Assembly (NCBI GenBank): GCA_002205965.3
Contig: NADL03000625.1
Location: forward strand, 930,001 to 994,000
Length of the DNA: 64,000 nt
DNA from: Kappaphycus alvarezii
Taxonomy: Eukaryota; Rhodophyta; Florideophyceae; Gigartinales; Solieriaceae
Direction of reading: 5' to 3'
Shown here: positions 20,225 through 31,469 of the stretch, piece by piece
How positions within the stretch are numbered: position 1 is the first letter of the stretch
How the letters are laid out: each line of letters starts with the position of its first letter
The notes under the pieces: generated by a model
What the model was told of the DNA's origin: nothing
Database searches by the model: none
The model's input: only the letters and a program-made list of their open reading frames with translations
Made by a program: the position numbers and the translations under genes

Positions 20225-21354
20225 TTACTAGCCGATGCTTTCCTTCAGCTCACCAAAGAGTTCAACAGAAGATGTCATTCGTGCGGTTTACTCCTTCAAA
20301 CCAAGCTCCGTCCCCGGCTGCTCAGGCTTACGCCCTTTCCGCCCTACGAGTTCCTCCGCAATCCAACTTCTTCCTCCCTTGGTATAATTCTCGACTCTGC
20401 CACCGAATCGGACGTCGAACTCGCCATAGGGAAAGGCCAAATAGCTCTTGCCCCACGAATTTACGGTGGTCGTTAACCCCGTTTGACAAAGAGGACATAA
20501 CCCCGCGTTTTATTACTGTCGGCAAGACACTTCGAGTACTCGACTGTAGCTCCCTCATGTGTAAATCATGTGTAAATCAAAGAGAAGGACGGCGGATTAT
20601 TTAAAATCACGATCGGATATATCTTGTAAGAGTAAAACACCCAATCCATTCCCCCTTACAACCACTCCAAGAGGGAATCGCGACGAGTGCTGGGGCCAAC
20701 GCCGTGGTTATGTTTCAAACTTGCTGATCCGACAAATGCCCGTACCGCTGCCGAAGCTTTTGACGAACTTCAACGGACGCTCGTTACGGAGCTTCATGGT
20801 ATCGCTGTTGGACGAAGCATGGTCGCAGGCTATACTGCCCTTTCGACTCAGCGGCCTCGGCTTCTTACGCGTGGAACCATTCCTCCATGGTGCCGGTGCC
20901 GCAAGTCTTATCGATGCAGCATGCCCGTGTCAGGTCCGGGGAACACAACTGACCACGCTCCACCACCCTCACTGGATCTCGATGCCGCCAAGACAAGTCG
21001 TTCTTCCTCAGCCAAGCTGCCGTTCCCATGCGCGAGTTTGTCCTCTGCACACCCGGCCGTCCCTACTCTGTCGACCTCGGTTCCTTCGACCCGCTCCCCC
21101 TCTCTGCAGAGCACACCCACGTGCAAACATACCTTAACGGTGTGCAGCAGGAGGCGCTAGCCAAGGCACACAGGAACCACGACGTCTGGGCTCGTTGCCC
21201 AAATCCAAACGATCACACCGTCGCCGCAGTGAGGAACTGGATACGTGGCCTTGCATTCCAAATTAAGATCCCGGTGCCGTATTCGTCCTCGCTTATCTCA
21301 CCACGTATTCGTCCTCGCTTATCTCACCACTGACATGGAAGTGTCGGCAGTACA
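20225..21354 (+). pseudogene. LINE-C RT and linker region, frame-broken
   Basis: VIRAVYSFKPSSVPGCSGLR (20280-20339) matches the block before RT motif 1 in this LINE group (…SFPPGSAPGPSGLR). KEKDGGLFKITIGYIL (about 20577-20625) resembles RT block 1 (…GGxRPIxxGxxL). A large deletion removes the YxDD core. FDELQRTLVTELHGIAVG and then AWSQAILPFRLSGLGFL (20800-20880) are the linker after RT. Three frames are needed to read it. Confidence 0.65.
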
Positions 21355-21523
21355 CTGGAAGACCAGGAAGACCAGAAGGTAGCCTTTTAGGGAGCGTAGT
21401 TCCTTCCCCGTTACTGTGTCTGCATACCTTTTTGGGTCGATTGTGGTTGTCTGGAAAACTATAGGATAAATCGTATATATTTTCCGATGGTAAACCACTC
21501 AAAACCTTTACCCTGGAAGACCA
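21355..21523 (+). mobile_element. LINE-A 3' end nested in LINE-C, with 11-bp target duplication
   Basis: Positions 21366-21512 are the LINE-A tail (tagggagcgtagttccttcc to ...aaaacctttacc). CTGGAAGACCA flanks it at 21355-21365 and 21513-21523. Removing the insert rejoins LINE-C linker and RLE sequence. Confidence 0.8.
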
Positions 21524-21920
21524 TGGTACGCCGCTACCTTGGACTGTCTGTCCAATACGATGACTCGCTCCTTCCGAAATGTGAGCATTGCAAACGAACC
21601 ATGGACAGGGTAGGAGACCACGAAGTGGACCTGTTTCCTTCGGGTTTCGGTTACAAACACCGGCCTGACTCGCTACGCAACGTCATTGCCGGCCGTATCG
21701 CCCGTGCAGCCGGTCTGGGCTGCCATTTTGAGGTCCCGCTCATGATACCAGGCTCCTAGCTGAGACCAGCTGACATCCTCGTCCAGCCACCGCCAGCTCC
21801 CAATGGCACTGCGGAACGCCCAATCGCCTGCGACGTCTCCGTCGTATCACCATTCAAGGCCAGCGTACGATCAGGGGCTACTCGTGAAGTGGGAGGTACT
21901 GCTTCAATTGCGCACCGCAA
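21524..21920 (+). pseudogene. LINE-C RLE domain
   Basis: VRRYLGLSVQYDDSLLPKCEHC, then GDHEVDLFPSGFGYKHRPDSLR is the zinc motif with a C-x2-C start; ARAAGLGCHFEVPLMIPGS follows, then a stop at 21757, and in the same frame LRPADILVQ and ERPIACDVSVVSPF, the PD...D-V-x-V nuclease core. This is the textbook order of the C terminus of RLE LINEs; one nonsense codon breaks it. Confidence 0.75.
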
Positions 21921-22390
21921 CAATTGAGACAGAACGATGGATCTTTACTGCTTACTGCTCTGCTGAACGTTCTGGCAAGATCTCAAAGTAAATCTAGGTA
22001 TTTATAGAACTCCAAGAGCCCAACAGCACAGGATCACCGATGTCGCACACTAAACAGAAGTTCCCTCAAGATACTCAAGAACCTCAAAGTTCTCACCGCA
22101 AGACCGTTCCGTCGTAAGGGCCATATCCAATTAGCAGTAACGTAATCATCAAAGTCAAAATAAAAACAGATAATTCTAAGTAACTGGAAGGTACGAATGC
22201 TACAAAAGGCATGGTAGAGAGCGATTCATCTTTGCTAGCCTTGCTAACCTGTAAGACTACAAGAATCATGTAACCCAATGCTGTAGCTTATCGGATGAGG
22301 CATCTAGCCTAACATCACACTGAACTCCTTCTTGAAGACATATCGAACAGAGGCCCTACGGAGCCCGTTCCGGGTCTTCCCTTCCAGTAA
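21921..22390. other. Unassigned interval
   Basis: No coding or repeat signal recognised. Confidence 0.3.
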
Positions 22391-22391
22391 T

Positions 22392-22742
22392 CACGGAGAA
22401 ATCGCACTAAAACGTTCTGGGCCAAGTGCAACAAGGTCAATGACCCGGAACGCAAACTGTCGCATTGTCTCCTCTTTCCCTCTGATAGCCCCATACAAGC
22501 CCTCAATTTCGATTTCCAACCGCTGGATTTTGATTCCCTGGGCTCGCCTTCTCCCGCTACTATCCGCTTCAAAGACGATCTCCTCCCGCGCACCTTGAAA
22601 AAATTGCATTCATCTGTTGGGTCATCAGAACGAGAATTTACCGACGCATTAGTTACAGGATCTGGTCGTCTCTGGCGAGTGGTATCGTGTCCCGTACACC
22701 TGTGTATGTGGCCGAAGTGGACCACGCGGTTAGCACTTAGCT
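22392..22742 (+). other. Open frame of about 117 codons without ATG, unassigned
   Basis: Open from after a stop at about 22391 to TAG at 22740. Its residues (contains CNKVNDPERKLSHCLLFPSD and FKDDLLPRTLKKLHSS) read like real protein, with balanced composition and several hydrophobic blocks, but I find no family. Only a late ATG exists, so it would be an exon or a fragment. Confidence 0.25.
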
Positions 22743-22857
22743 AGCAACATTGTCGGTTCCTGCACTGGACCCCGATACTAATGCAATAAAGTATAGTATT
22801 CTACTATGAGCAACATACATAGTCAGCATTTAGTGCTCCCTTGTGATCTATATAAAG

Positions 22858-23760
22858 AGGGAAAGGTTTGGGTGATTTACTAGTAAATGATACACTCGAT
22901 CTATCCCATGGTTTTTCAGACAACCCCAATCGAATCAAAAAGGGTATACTGACACAGTACTGGGGGAGGAACCACGCTCTCTAAAAGGCCGCCTTCTGGC
23001 CAGTCATCAAGCAGGCCGCGTTGCACATTACGCCTGCTGCAGCGTGCATTTGCATTAAAACCCTGCGAACATTTTCGTACGCCTCCGCTGCCCTCACGAC
23101 CACTTTCCTTGCCACATGATTAAGCACTGTACATGCATCCTTGTACCAACCTCCAAGAATGAAGCTAGGCACAGATGCGAGCCTATCTCTGGTAGAGATC
23201 GCGATAAAATATTGGCACCTTCTCTGCTTTGAATTTCGCGCCGCATTCAGAGAGGACATCGGGTTGAAGCCTTCACTCTCCTGTTGGAGGGAGCGAGGGG
23301 ATTCACGAAGGTATAACCAAAAAAGTTGGTCCCTCCGCTGTTTCCCATTGCTTGGATGTCTGGTGTCGTGCAGTAGAGACCACGGCGTGGCTCTAAGACA
23401 GGATAACGAGCTGCTCTTGCGAGGTCTGCGAGAAGGTTTACTTGGCGGTCATGTCGGTTGATCCTCTGGACTCCATCCAAGCAGTGCATCGGATGGTCGC
23501 CATTTACATCGACTGTTTCCGGGCAATTTCCTCTCGGACATGGCGTGCCGGGGGAAAATCTGGGACTTGATAGTAGTATTGAAGCCACACCGAGAATTCT
23601 CGAGGTTCAATGCTCGTCTGGGGTCCGGGGCATGGGGGACAATACACCGGTTCCTTAGCTCCCGGGGGGGCCATAGATGCACGAAACGCCTGCCTCCTCG
23701 AATCCCCAAGAGGAATTCGTTCTTGTACTGGCTCATGGATTGCGTCCGACAACACTTTTT
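22858..23760 (-). mobile_element. LINE-A copy: linker, zinc motif, RLE domain and tail
   Basis: The longest LINE-A copy. Reading the minus strand: IHEPVQERIPLGDSRRQAFR and EPREFSVWLQYYYQVP (23504-23755) is the linker after RT; after a shift, CPRGNCPETVDVNGDHPMHC (about 23500-23560) is the zinc motif; TPDIQAMGNSGGTNFF and FVNPLAPSNRR form the nuclease core; a further shift leads to the C terminus at 22981, and the tail ends near 22858. No RT core is left, so it is 5'-truncated. Confidence 0.8.
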
Positions 23761-23954
23761 GCGATGGTGTTTTTTGTGAGCAAATTTCCGATGAGCGGGA
23801 TAATCACAGACAACAGGCAAGAGGTCGAGCACCTCCGATGAGCGTCTGTAGCTGCTTCGTATGTTCCTAGAAGTGCAGCGTGTCATTTTGTCAGTTGATA
23901 AATCGAGAAGAATCATTACACGAGATTGCATGTGAAAAACTGCGCATTACCAAG

Positions 23955-24003
23955 TGGAAGGGTGCGGTGTCTTACTCTTGGAAGATAGTCGACCCATCGT
24001 AGT
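23955..24003 (-). mobile_element. LINE-A tail fragment
   Basis: About 50 bases similar to the LINE-A 3' end (gtgtcttactcttggaagat). Confidence 0.5.
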
Positions 24004-24039
24004 AAGTTATTCTTACGATACGTTCATTAAATCATTATT

Positions 24040-24230
24040 GCAGCATCCATCATGTCCAGTGCGGCCTACTAGATGGCTGGCCTAAAGGTGTCCTTTTATG
24101 GAGTTCCACCCCCTTCACAGTACTGTGTTGGCACGCTTTAATGAGTTGATTGTGGTAGTCTGAAGAACTTTACGATATATCGAATATACCTTCCAAGAGT
24201 AAAAACACCCAAACCTTCCCCCTTTAGATT
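24040..24230 (+). mobile_element. LINE-A 3' end fragment
   Basis: Plus-oriented copy of the last C-terminal codons (catgtccagtgcggcctact) and the tail through taaaaacacccaaaccttcc. Confidence 0.7.
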
Positions 24231-24650
24231 CCCACCGCTACAAGTGTCATACCACAGAGTAAACTACCCCATCATTCCCGCTCTTTTCCCCTTCGACGGC
24301 GGTTTGACGACCTTCGATGAAATTGGAAACAAACGTGTCCAAACCAGTTGGAGATCCAAGCACAGTAAAACCGGAGGGTTAGAAAAGGGGCAGGGGGTGA
24401 TAAAGGGCGTAGGAAGGGGAGGAACAATAAAATCGGGGTTTTGAAACGTTAACGTAGGCAAAGAATATGTTAAGAAAATTGTCTCTGTTTATATACATGT
24501 CTAGATTTTACGTGAATTTTTCATGCTTACTTCTGCGAAAAACTGAGATAAACCCCAACTGATGCCAAATAGACTCCAAATCTCTTGATTGTCCTTACCA
24601 ATCAATTTCGATATGTGCGTCTATCACATCCTTCTTGACGCTTTTGGTAC
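24231..24650. other. Interval next to the cullin fragment
   Basis: 24264-24461 holds short open frames on both strands that I cannot assign. The part 24470-24650 resembles 40095-40262, downstream of the other cullin copy (gaaaattgtctctgttt against gaaaattttctctgttt, then tctagattttacgtga against tctagactttacgtga). So the 3' flank was duplicated together with the gene. Confidence 0.5.
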
Positions 24651-24651
24651 A

Positions 24652-26180
24652 CTACGCGATGTACCTATACATCTGGAGACTATATCTGTCTCGTTGGATC
24701 AAGTCCCGTTCTACCAAGGTCTCAATTCGTCTCTTAGTTTCCTGAGAGCTTGGTTCGAAACAGTAAGAGAGCTGTACCCTCACTTTCATTACTAGTTCAG
24801 TGTGGTTCATGATCTTGTGATGCTTCATGATGTGAGCAATCGCTGAATCAATCAGTGGCTGGCGGTCAGCATCATTCCACCTGTGTGTTTGATTTCTCTC
24901 AATTACACTCTCTTTGCACACAGATAAATCTTTTCCCTCCATTTGAACACACCTAAGCCTACTTGTGAACTCTTCATTAAATTATAACTTGTCCTCCGGT
25001 CTCTCATTCTCTTCCTTTGTTTCTCTCCGTCGGAAGCGGTAGTTGCCAAAGGAAGGGAGTTTCAGATGATGTTTTGAGACCCTTTTCCGGGATCTGAGTG
25101 GCATCGCCAATTCAAACAGTTTAAGTCATTGAATAACGTCAACCTGCATATTGCATATGCTGATACACCGAGAAGGTCTACTGTTATCGACCCTCCGCGG
25201 AAACGAGCTTTCATTTCTGCAGAGCTCAGCGTCAGTTTCCACGTCATGCGTCCGTTTTTGTGCTTGCTGTAGTAGTACTCCTCAAACTTGCGAGAGTAGT
25301 GAGCTGCAGGTTGTGGCAAGTCAATCCTTTCAGTTGCAGCAATTGATGGTGCGCCTGGCCACCTTGCGTCAATACTGAAGCGCTCAGTTCAATCTTGGAC
25401 GCTTCAATTCATTCATCAGTAATCTTAGCTCTGAATTCTTCAGTCATTTCCTTACTGTCATTCATATCATTCAACATAATTTCCATCTTGGAGGTGTGCG
25501 GGCGTCCACATTCTGTTCTCATCCTCCTGATGACACGATGCTCCGAGTATAAGTTTGCAGTGCGGAATTGTAGGAGTATTTCAGACAAATAGAGTTGATA
25601 CTACCGCTCAAATACGTCCTTCTCGTTCAGAAGGCGGTATATGGCCACGACATCATCCAACTCGGTTTCCAACAATTCTTCATCCGTTTGGTTCATCAAA
25701 ATTGTGTGTACATGAGATGAAGCATACTCTGCAACCGTTGGGGAACTGCTATTGACTTTTTTCCAATGCCTCTTTCACGACCGTTATAAATTTCCTAGAT
25801 GAACTCCAAGCTGAGCACAACATACGACTCCCAAGCCCGCTCACTGTGTAGCACTAGCAAAGGGGCCCAAATTCTGCATCACCGGTACCAAAATTTTCTC
25901 CAGAACTAGATCCAGCTGATTGTCTCTGAGCAGGAGCATGATATTCTTCCCATGAACCTCTACATCCTCCTGCTTTCACTTGAATCTGCTTCAGGTTGAA
26001 TACCTGTAATTTTCTTGGTCTGCATAGTTGAGAAAAATTCTTGTGAGAGGTTACAAACGAAGGAACCGGGAAGCACAGCTCGAGCATGACAACCTTATAG
26101 TAGTTGGACTTCAGCGCTGTAATAAAATTCACGAAAGTTTCCGGGTCCTTTAAATTCCTGTAGTCATCGACCAACTCTGT
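24652..26180 (-). pseudogene. Cullin copy 2, 3' half
   Basis: Minus strand, gene order from 26180 down. NLKDPETFVNFITALKSNYYKV (repeat region); then sequence equivalent to the cullin homology start; KFEEYYYSKHKNG and TWKLTLSSAEMKARF (25062-25319); the C-terminal winged-helix/neddylation domain in 24652-24942 with RQPLIDSAIAHIMKHHKI, NHTELVMKVRVQLSYCFEPS and IETLVERDLIQRD, ending MYRYIA and a stop. Cullins scaffold ubiquitin ligases: the N-terminal repeats hold the substrate adaptor, the C-terminal part binds RBX1, and the Lys in IMK is where NEDD8 is attached; here it is kept. Several frame breaks, and no N-terminal half, so it is a truncated duplicate. Confidence 0.85.
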
Positions 26181-26480
26181 ACCTTCCAGTAGGACCTCTA
26201 CTTTCGACGTTCTACATGTTGTAATGAAAATTCTTTAGAAATATTTTTGCATGCTGCGTTGGATTAGCTGGAATGCTCGCGGACTACATATTATTTGGCA
26301 TGTTGTTCTGGCTGTGCTGGCACTGTGATCTCAATTTTATTTTCGGTATCTACAGTAGAAAGCTGATATGTGCGTGTGTGTGTAATCTTTACGGGATGTG
26401 GAAAGAGCATGTGGGAGAACATGCTGAAGTGCATTACAGAGAAATTAACATGCATAGGGGGATGAGAGAGAAACTAATCG
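26181..26480. other. Unassigned interval
   Basis: Sequence upstream of cullin copy 2 loses similarity to copy 1 around 26230. The plus frame 26273-26515 is hydrophobic at its start but has no family resemblance that I recognise. Confidence 0.3.
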
Positions 26481-27130
26481 GAAATGCATCTGGAAAGAAC
26501 TTGACGAGCTTGTAACCCATGCAAGCAGAACACAAAGCGCGTGATTAGGAGGTGCAGCTCCCATTGGGGAGTGGTGCCTCGACGGGCAGCAGCGAACGTA
26601 GAAAGGCGCCGGAAGAAAGTCGCACCGTCGGCCCCAAGGGCACCGAACACATCAATACCAACCGGAAGAAGCCGTATATCGTTCGTGTGGCAGACTAGAC
26701 CGTAGTGCGTGTGTTTCGCACGTTCAGTCATTGAGGCAGCTGCGCCGCCAGATAGGGCACTGGGAAACGCGAGAAGTGACCTGTGGATGGGCCACTGTGA
26801 CATCCAAAGCAATATCCTTCGGGTCGAGGCCATATGCAGCAGGGATATAAAGATCTATGCGAAGGGCGCGAGGAAGAGGACGAAGGGGGAAGGGGAGGAA
26901 GCAGATGTTCAAGAGAGGCAGAAATTCCAAGCTCCTTACAGTAGCGATGGAGAGCGTTACGCAAGACATTGTGGCGACGAGTCTGCCCATCGTTGTACTT
27001 ACAGGTGAGGGCATGTTTGCCCAGGGGATCGAGCAACGGGGCGATGTCGTTGGAACGGCGAGCACATACTGGAAATCGATCATGACCAGAGAAAATCGCG
27101 CGGCCGAGGCGTAGAGATACAGCGACTATC
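26480..27130 (-). mobile_element. LINE-B copy 2: RLE C-terminal region
   Basis: The minus strand has CARRSNDIAPLLDPLGKHALTC and then RRHNVLRNALHRYCKELG (zinc motif block), an LRIDLYIPAAYGLDPKDIA-like nuclease core with DVTVAHP in another frame, and RLLPVGIDVFGALGADGATF then FFRRLSTFAAARRG near the C terminus (26474-26833). It is clearly related to 19270-20050 over its whole length. Frame-broken. Confidence 0.7.
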
Positions 27131-27229
27131 CAAGCTTGATATGTGCAGCACTGTACTGCACAGTACTGTAATCTAGCGGTACAGAGATGGCATGGAAATT
27201 GCATAGGTGCCACAAATATCGAGTGTTCG

Positions 27230-27720
27230 AAACACTACACAAGGAGGTGTGTGGATTAATTGTTTTCACTTAGGGCCAGCGTATCCGAGTGGGACGCTTA
27301 CCAAGCTAGGTCGCATAACCGAAAAATACAAAGCAAGTTGGAAGACAGCTTCTAGTGAATACCCGAGTAGTGCAAAAGTGAAAGTCAACCTCCGCACTAA
27401 GACCATTTGTTTATGTCCGGTCCCTGAGCGAAGATGGTAGACACTGCTCCTTCTGTACTTTCTTCTAACCTCATTCTCTCCCCTCCAGCCCTTCCTTATT
27501 CATTTCTTTAGATTTCTACAACCACACTTCGGCAGCACTCTTGTCGCTTGTAACTCCTCCGTCTTGCGATAGTTGGCTCTGATAACTTCATACCCTGGAG
27601 ACTTACCCAAAAAATTTGTTCTCTGGTGAAGGTGTGAAAAGAGATGCAGTTGAAGTATTCGATTGGTGAAGTTGCAGGTGTTTTTCTTTTCTATATATAT
27701 ATTATTTCTGCAGTCATAGA
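27230..27720 (+). repeat. Diverged Gypsy-F-type LTR and leader remnant
   Basis: Weakly but collinearly similar to the 3' two thirds of the Gypsy-F LTR (54990-55373): blocks such as gtagac(a/g)ctgctcctt, (g/t)cactcttgtcgct and cctccgtcttg in the same order, then a leader with ttttcttttct. Gypsy-C is inserted at its inner end. Confidence 0.5.
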
Positions 27721-27755
27721 TCTCATTTCTGTCCGTAAATCGACCGAATACGGAT

Positions 27756-28164
27756 TGTTGTAACCCAAAACGGCGGCAACAGAATTCAAATATAGTGCTG
27801 AAGCGTGGGTAGCCAAGACATTGATCTGAACTGCGTAGCTTTCAACTGCGTAGGTGACGTACCTTTCACGATGCACTAGGCATCACAGTTTCCGAATTCG
27901 TCGCGGTCGGTAGACAGCCAGCCAAGACGAAGGGCGCGCATAAAAGGCCTCCTGCATTGGCGGGAGGCAACTCACAAGCAAGACACAGCAAGTGAGGTGC
28001 CCATCGTGTTTTCCCGCAGCTCTTTCCTGACCTATCGCGTATCTCCGCAACGTCTCCTTCAACGCCTTCCCAGTCCTTTCGTTTCCCTTTCGTCGCTCCT
28101 ACTGTTTGGCTTCAGACCGCCCTGCCACCTCCACCATCGTGTGTCGGGCCAACACCGAACAACA
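27756..28164 (+). repeat. Gypsy-C 5' LTR
   Basis: 409 bp. A TATA-like cataaaagg at 27939-27947 and a hairpin cctcctgcattggcgggagg just after it probably mark the promoter and transcript start. Confidence 0.95.
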
Positions 28165-28219
28165 AAGCGCTTTGCTCTTAAAAGAGTACGAGTGTGTCGG
28201 ATACACGTGGACGAGCAGC

Positions 28220-29135
28220 ATGGCGACCTCGAATTATGGGGTGGTGTCAGTTATTCAACCCCCTCGTTTGAAGAACGTTGACCAACCAGCACTGATCAAA
28301 TTCGAAACGGAATACGCAGCTTACAAGGCAAGAGTTGAGGACGTCAACAAAGACAGGCCTGTTGATCAGCAACTGTCAATTGCCTCCATCAAGGATTGCC
28401 TGGATTCTGCGACTCTCCATGCACTGTGCATGATTGGTGATATAGAAGGCGCCTCCACTGTCGAAGAAGCCACAGCAAATAACGTCAAATTTTGGTTCGA
28501 AAATGCCTCGACTTCTACGCCGAAGGATCTGTCCGAAAGAATCGACGCAGCACTACGCATGGTATCGTACCAACCTAACAAGGAGGACCCCGCAGGTGGA
28601 GTGTTCAATTTTATCATCAGCGTTATCCTGCGCTTGACCAGTGTAATGCTTCCGAGGTCCTTAAGGACAAAGACATGTCCAAAAAGTTTATCGACCGATT
28701 GGTAAACAAATTCAAGCCGGAAGTACTGGCTGAAAGGATCAAAATGATGCGCAGAGGATGGAATAAGGACCAGTTGTCCAGCATTAAACTCTTCAAGGAA
28801 GAAGCGGCTTCTACTGCTTTGGAAATTGCACTCACAGAAGCAGCGCTGGCTCGTGTAGACCCCGCAAAGCCAAGCATTTTCGTCAGCCGGGCGGAAAGTC
28901 CTCTAAACCAGCCGTACCGAGCGGTCAGAGGTCTTCAGAGTCGCAATCAAAGAAGAATTTGAAGAGATCCAATAAGCGCAAGAGCACGGAATGGACAGAA
29001 GCATGCCTCAACAAGGATTGCCCTGAGAAGCATCGTCTCAAAGACTGTAAGAACACCCCTGAAGAGCGTAAGCATGAACTTTTCGAGAAGTACTACAGCT
29101 CTGTGGCAACCAAGAAGGCTAAGAAGGTTCAAGGC
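28220..29135 (+). pseudogene. Gypsy-C gag
   Basis: The ATG at 28220 (MATSNYGVVSVIQPP) is chosen because it is the first in-frame ATG after the LTR. Helical capsid sequence follows to about 28615, where a shift moves the frame (ALDQCNASEVLKDKDMSKKF), and a second shift near 28960 leads to the zinc knuckle CLNKDCPEKHRLKDC (29007-29051), spaced C-x4-C-x3-H-x4-C rather than the usual C-x2-C-x4-H-x4-C. It would form the particle and bind the RNA. Confidence 0.75.
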
Positions 29136-29179
29136 TTGTGGACAGCAATTCCTTCTCTGCCGGAAGCCGATTCGGGACG

Positions 29180-29560
29180 ATTCAAGGTTGCTTTGGAAGA
29201 CACCGTGCTGGAGACTGTGTTGGCGATTCGGGCGCTGACTTTAGCGCGATAGGATCAAACTTGCTAACCCAAGTAACATCTGAGATGCCGAACATCAAGG
29301 TAAAGAAGCTGGGTCGACCAATCGCTCTCGCAGGCGCATTCTGCACTGGCAACGAGGCAGAAGTCTACGCCTGTCGATCCGTCAAGCTGAATGTCACGAT
29401 CTACTTACGAGATTGCAACATACCTGTTCGGGTCCGAGGAGTCGAATTCGTCGTCGTGGATCATCCAATGGAGGAAATACTCTTAGGAAGACCATTCTTA
29501 CACTCCATCGGATTCAATCTACAGGAGCACCTTGTCCGTGTCAGGGACGCAATTCACGAC
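29180..29560 (+). pseudogene. Gypsy-C protease
   Basis: Within the plus frame 29138-29881: GDSGADFSAI (about 29222-29251) is the D-S-G-A catalytic motif; VEFVVVDHPMEEILLGRPFL closes the retropepsin fold. The same frame goes on into the protease-RT connection (NMLVKYRDVFRIKLGPDPP) and stops at 29879. Confidence 0.85.
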
Positions 29561-29879
29561 AAACACCTCGACGAACTCGATCCACATGTTCTGAAAGCTG
29601 CTGCAGCAAACTACAGAGGGCTTTCATACACCGACATCGACGATGACCCAATTGAACTCCCTGAATGCCTCTCTGCCGGTATCGGCAAGGACAGCGAAGA
29701 ATCCATCAAGGCAGCTTTCTCTAAAATCATCGAGGAAGCAAAGACTAACGGGATATCCGAGCAGGGACTACAGAATCTCACGAATATGCTCGTGAAATAT
29801 CGCGACGTGTTCAGAATCAAGCTAGGTCCTGATCCTCCTGCTGACGTCCCACCTCTGGTAATCACCAACGAAGAATGCT

Positions 29880-30700
29880 AAGCCGTACAGGTCCCCCAGA
29901 GACGTTACGCACCGCACCAAAGAGACTTCATTGTTCAGACCATTCGTGAATTGGAGGTCGTGGAGCCATATACAAGAATCAGCAGCGCGTTGGGCGTCAC
30001 CAGCCCTGGCGGTTCCTAAACCAGGCTCAACAAGACTGCGATTCACAGTAGATCTGCGTGGACCCAACGCGCGTACCGTCCCAATACAATCATCAATGCC
30101 GCATCTTGAATCGAGGTTCCAAGATATGTCCGGGAGCACTTGTTTCGCCAACTTGGATTTGGCTCACGGCTACTGGCAGCTCCCTCTATCAACGGAATCT
30201 CAGGAAATGATGTCAATACAGACGCCCCTGGGTGTCTATTCCTCAAAACGCCTATTACAGGGAGGTAGCGACTCTGGAAGCCATTTCCAAGCGGTGCTGG
30301 CACACAAATTTGAAGGTCGAGTCGACAAGTTTATGCAGTGGATAGACGACTTCGTTTTCTTTGCCAAAGAAGAGGGGAACTCTTGACAAACGTAGAAAGC
30401 TTCTTACAAGTTTGCCTGGAAATCGGCCTCAAGATACACGCGGAAAAGACGCACCTATTCCAGAAAGAAGTTCAGTTCTGTGGACGTATCATATCAGCGG
30501 AAGGCATACAATATCACCCACGGCACTACGACGCTCTCATATCTATGAAACCTCCTACCAGGGCCGCGGAACTGCAACAGTTTGTATGCGGAACGAACTG
30601 GATGCGAAACTCGATCCGGAGTACTCCCGACGTATCGCGCCACTGCACCAGCTTCTGGAGCATTGCTACAAAGAAGTTGGAAAACGCACTCGGAAAGGAA
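29880..30700 (+). pseudogene. Gypsy-C reverse transcriptase
   Basis: ALAVPKPGSTRLRFTVDLRG (30003-30062), NLDLAHGYWQLPLS and then GVYSSKRLLQGG are RT blocks in the usual order. The catalytic box reads QWIDDFVFFA (30333-30362), Trp in place of the usual Tyr of YxDD. The thumb region CGRIISAEGIQYHPRH is in the next frame (30338-31051), which proves a shift near 30380. Confidence 0.85.
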
Positions 30701-30799
30701 TTCGCAAGTTCTCCATCATCGACCAGTGGGGCGCAGAGCACGAGTCAGCTTTCGCTGACATCAAGCAACAACTGGCCGCCGCAGTCAAACGCTCATCCT

Positions 30800-31240
30800 G
30801 TTGAGGACCACTCCATGTGTCTCTTCACGGATGCCTCTGACACACTGGGCAGCCGTATTGACCCAAGTGCCGGCCGAGGACCGAAACAAACCTATCGAGA
30901 GCAGAGGCACAAACCTTTTGTTTCCTTTCCGGATCCTTCTCTGGATCAGCTGCCAACTGGTCTATCGCGAGAAAGAAGGCTTCGCAATCGTCGAGGCAAT
31001 GTGTCGTCTGGATTACTTGATCATGGGACACGAGACTACCATATTTACTGATCACGCCAACCTCGTCTATCTGTATGACCCGTACGGTAAAAATCCGGGC
31101 ATATCAAGACACACCGCCACCAAGCTTATGCGATGGGCTATCAAGCTCAGCGCGTTTCGTTATGTCGTCGAACACCTGCCTGGTGAGCACAACGTTTGGG
31201 CAGATATGCTAACTCGATGGGCGGCCAGCCCTTCGAGACA
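30800..31240 (+). pseudogene. Gypsy-C RNase H
   Basis: CLFTDASDTLGS (30820-30855), after a shift YREKEGFAIVEAM (about 30966-31004), then TIFTDHANLVYLYD and GEHNVWADMLTRWA. The three acidic residues of RNase H (D, E, D) are all visible, in two frames. Confidence 0.85.
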
Positions 31241-31469
31241 CGTCCACGCTAGCAGAGTCATGCATGCAATGGCTCTCATGATAGCTCCGGTGAATCCCAG
31301 TGTCGATCCGAAGCTCGACTGGCCCAAGTTATCTGATGTTATGGCCACGCAGAACGGGACAAGTGAGAAACCCCCGAAGCAATTTAACAAGACACCAGAA
31401 GGCATTCGTAACGCGCAAGATGTGCTATGGATTCCGAATGAAGCAGCGACACTGAAGCTTCGCATAATC

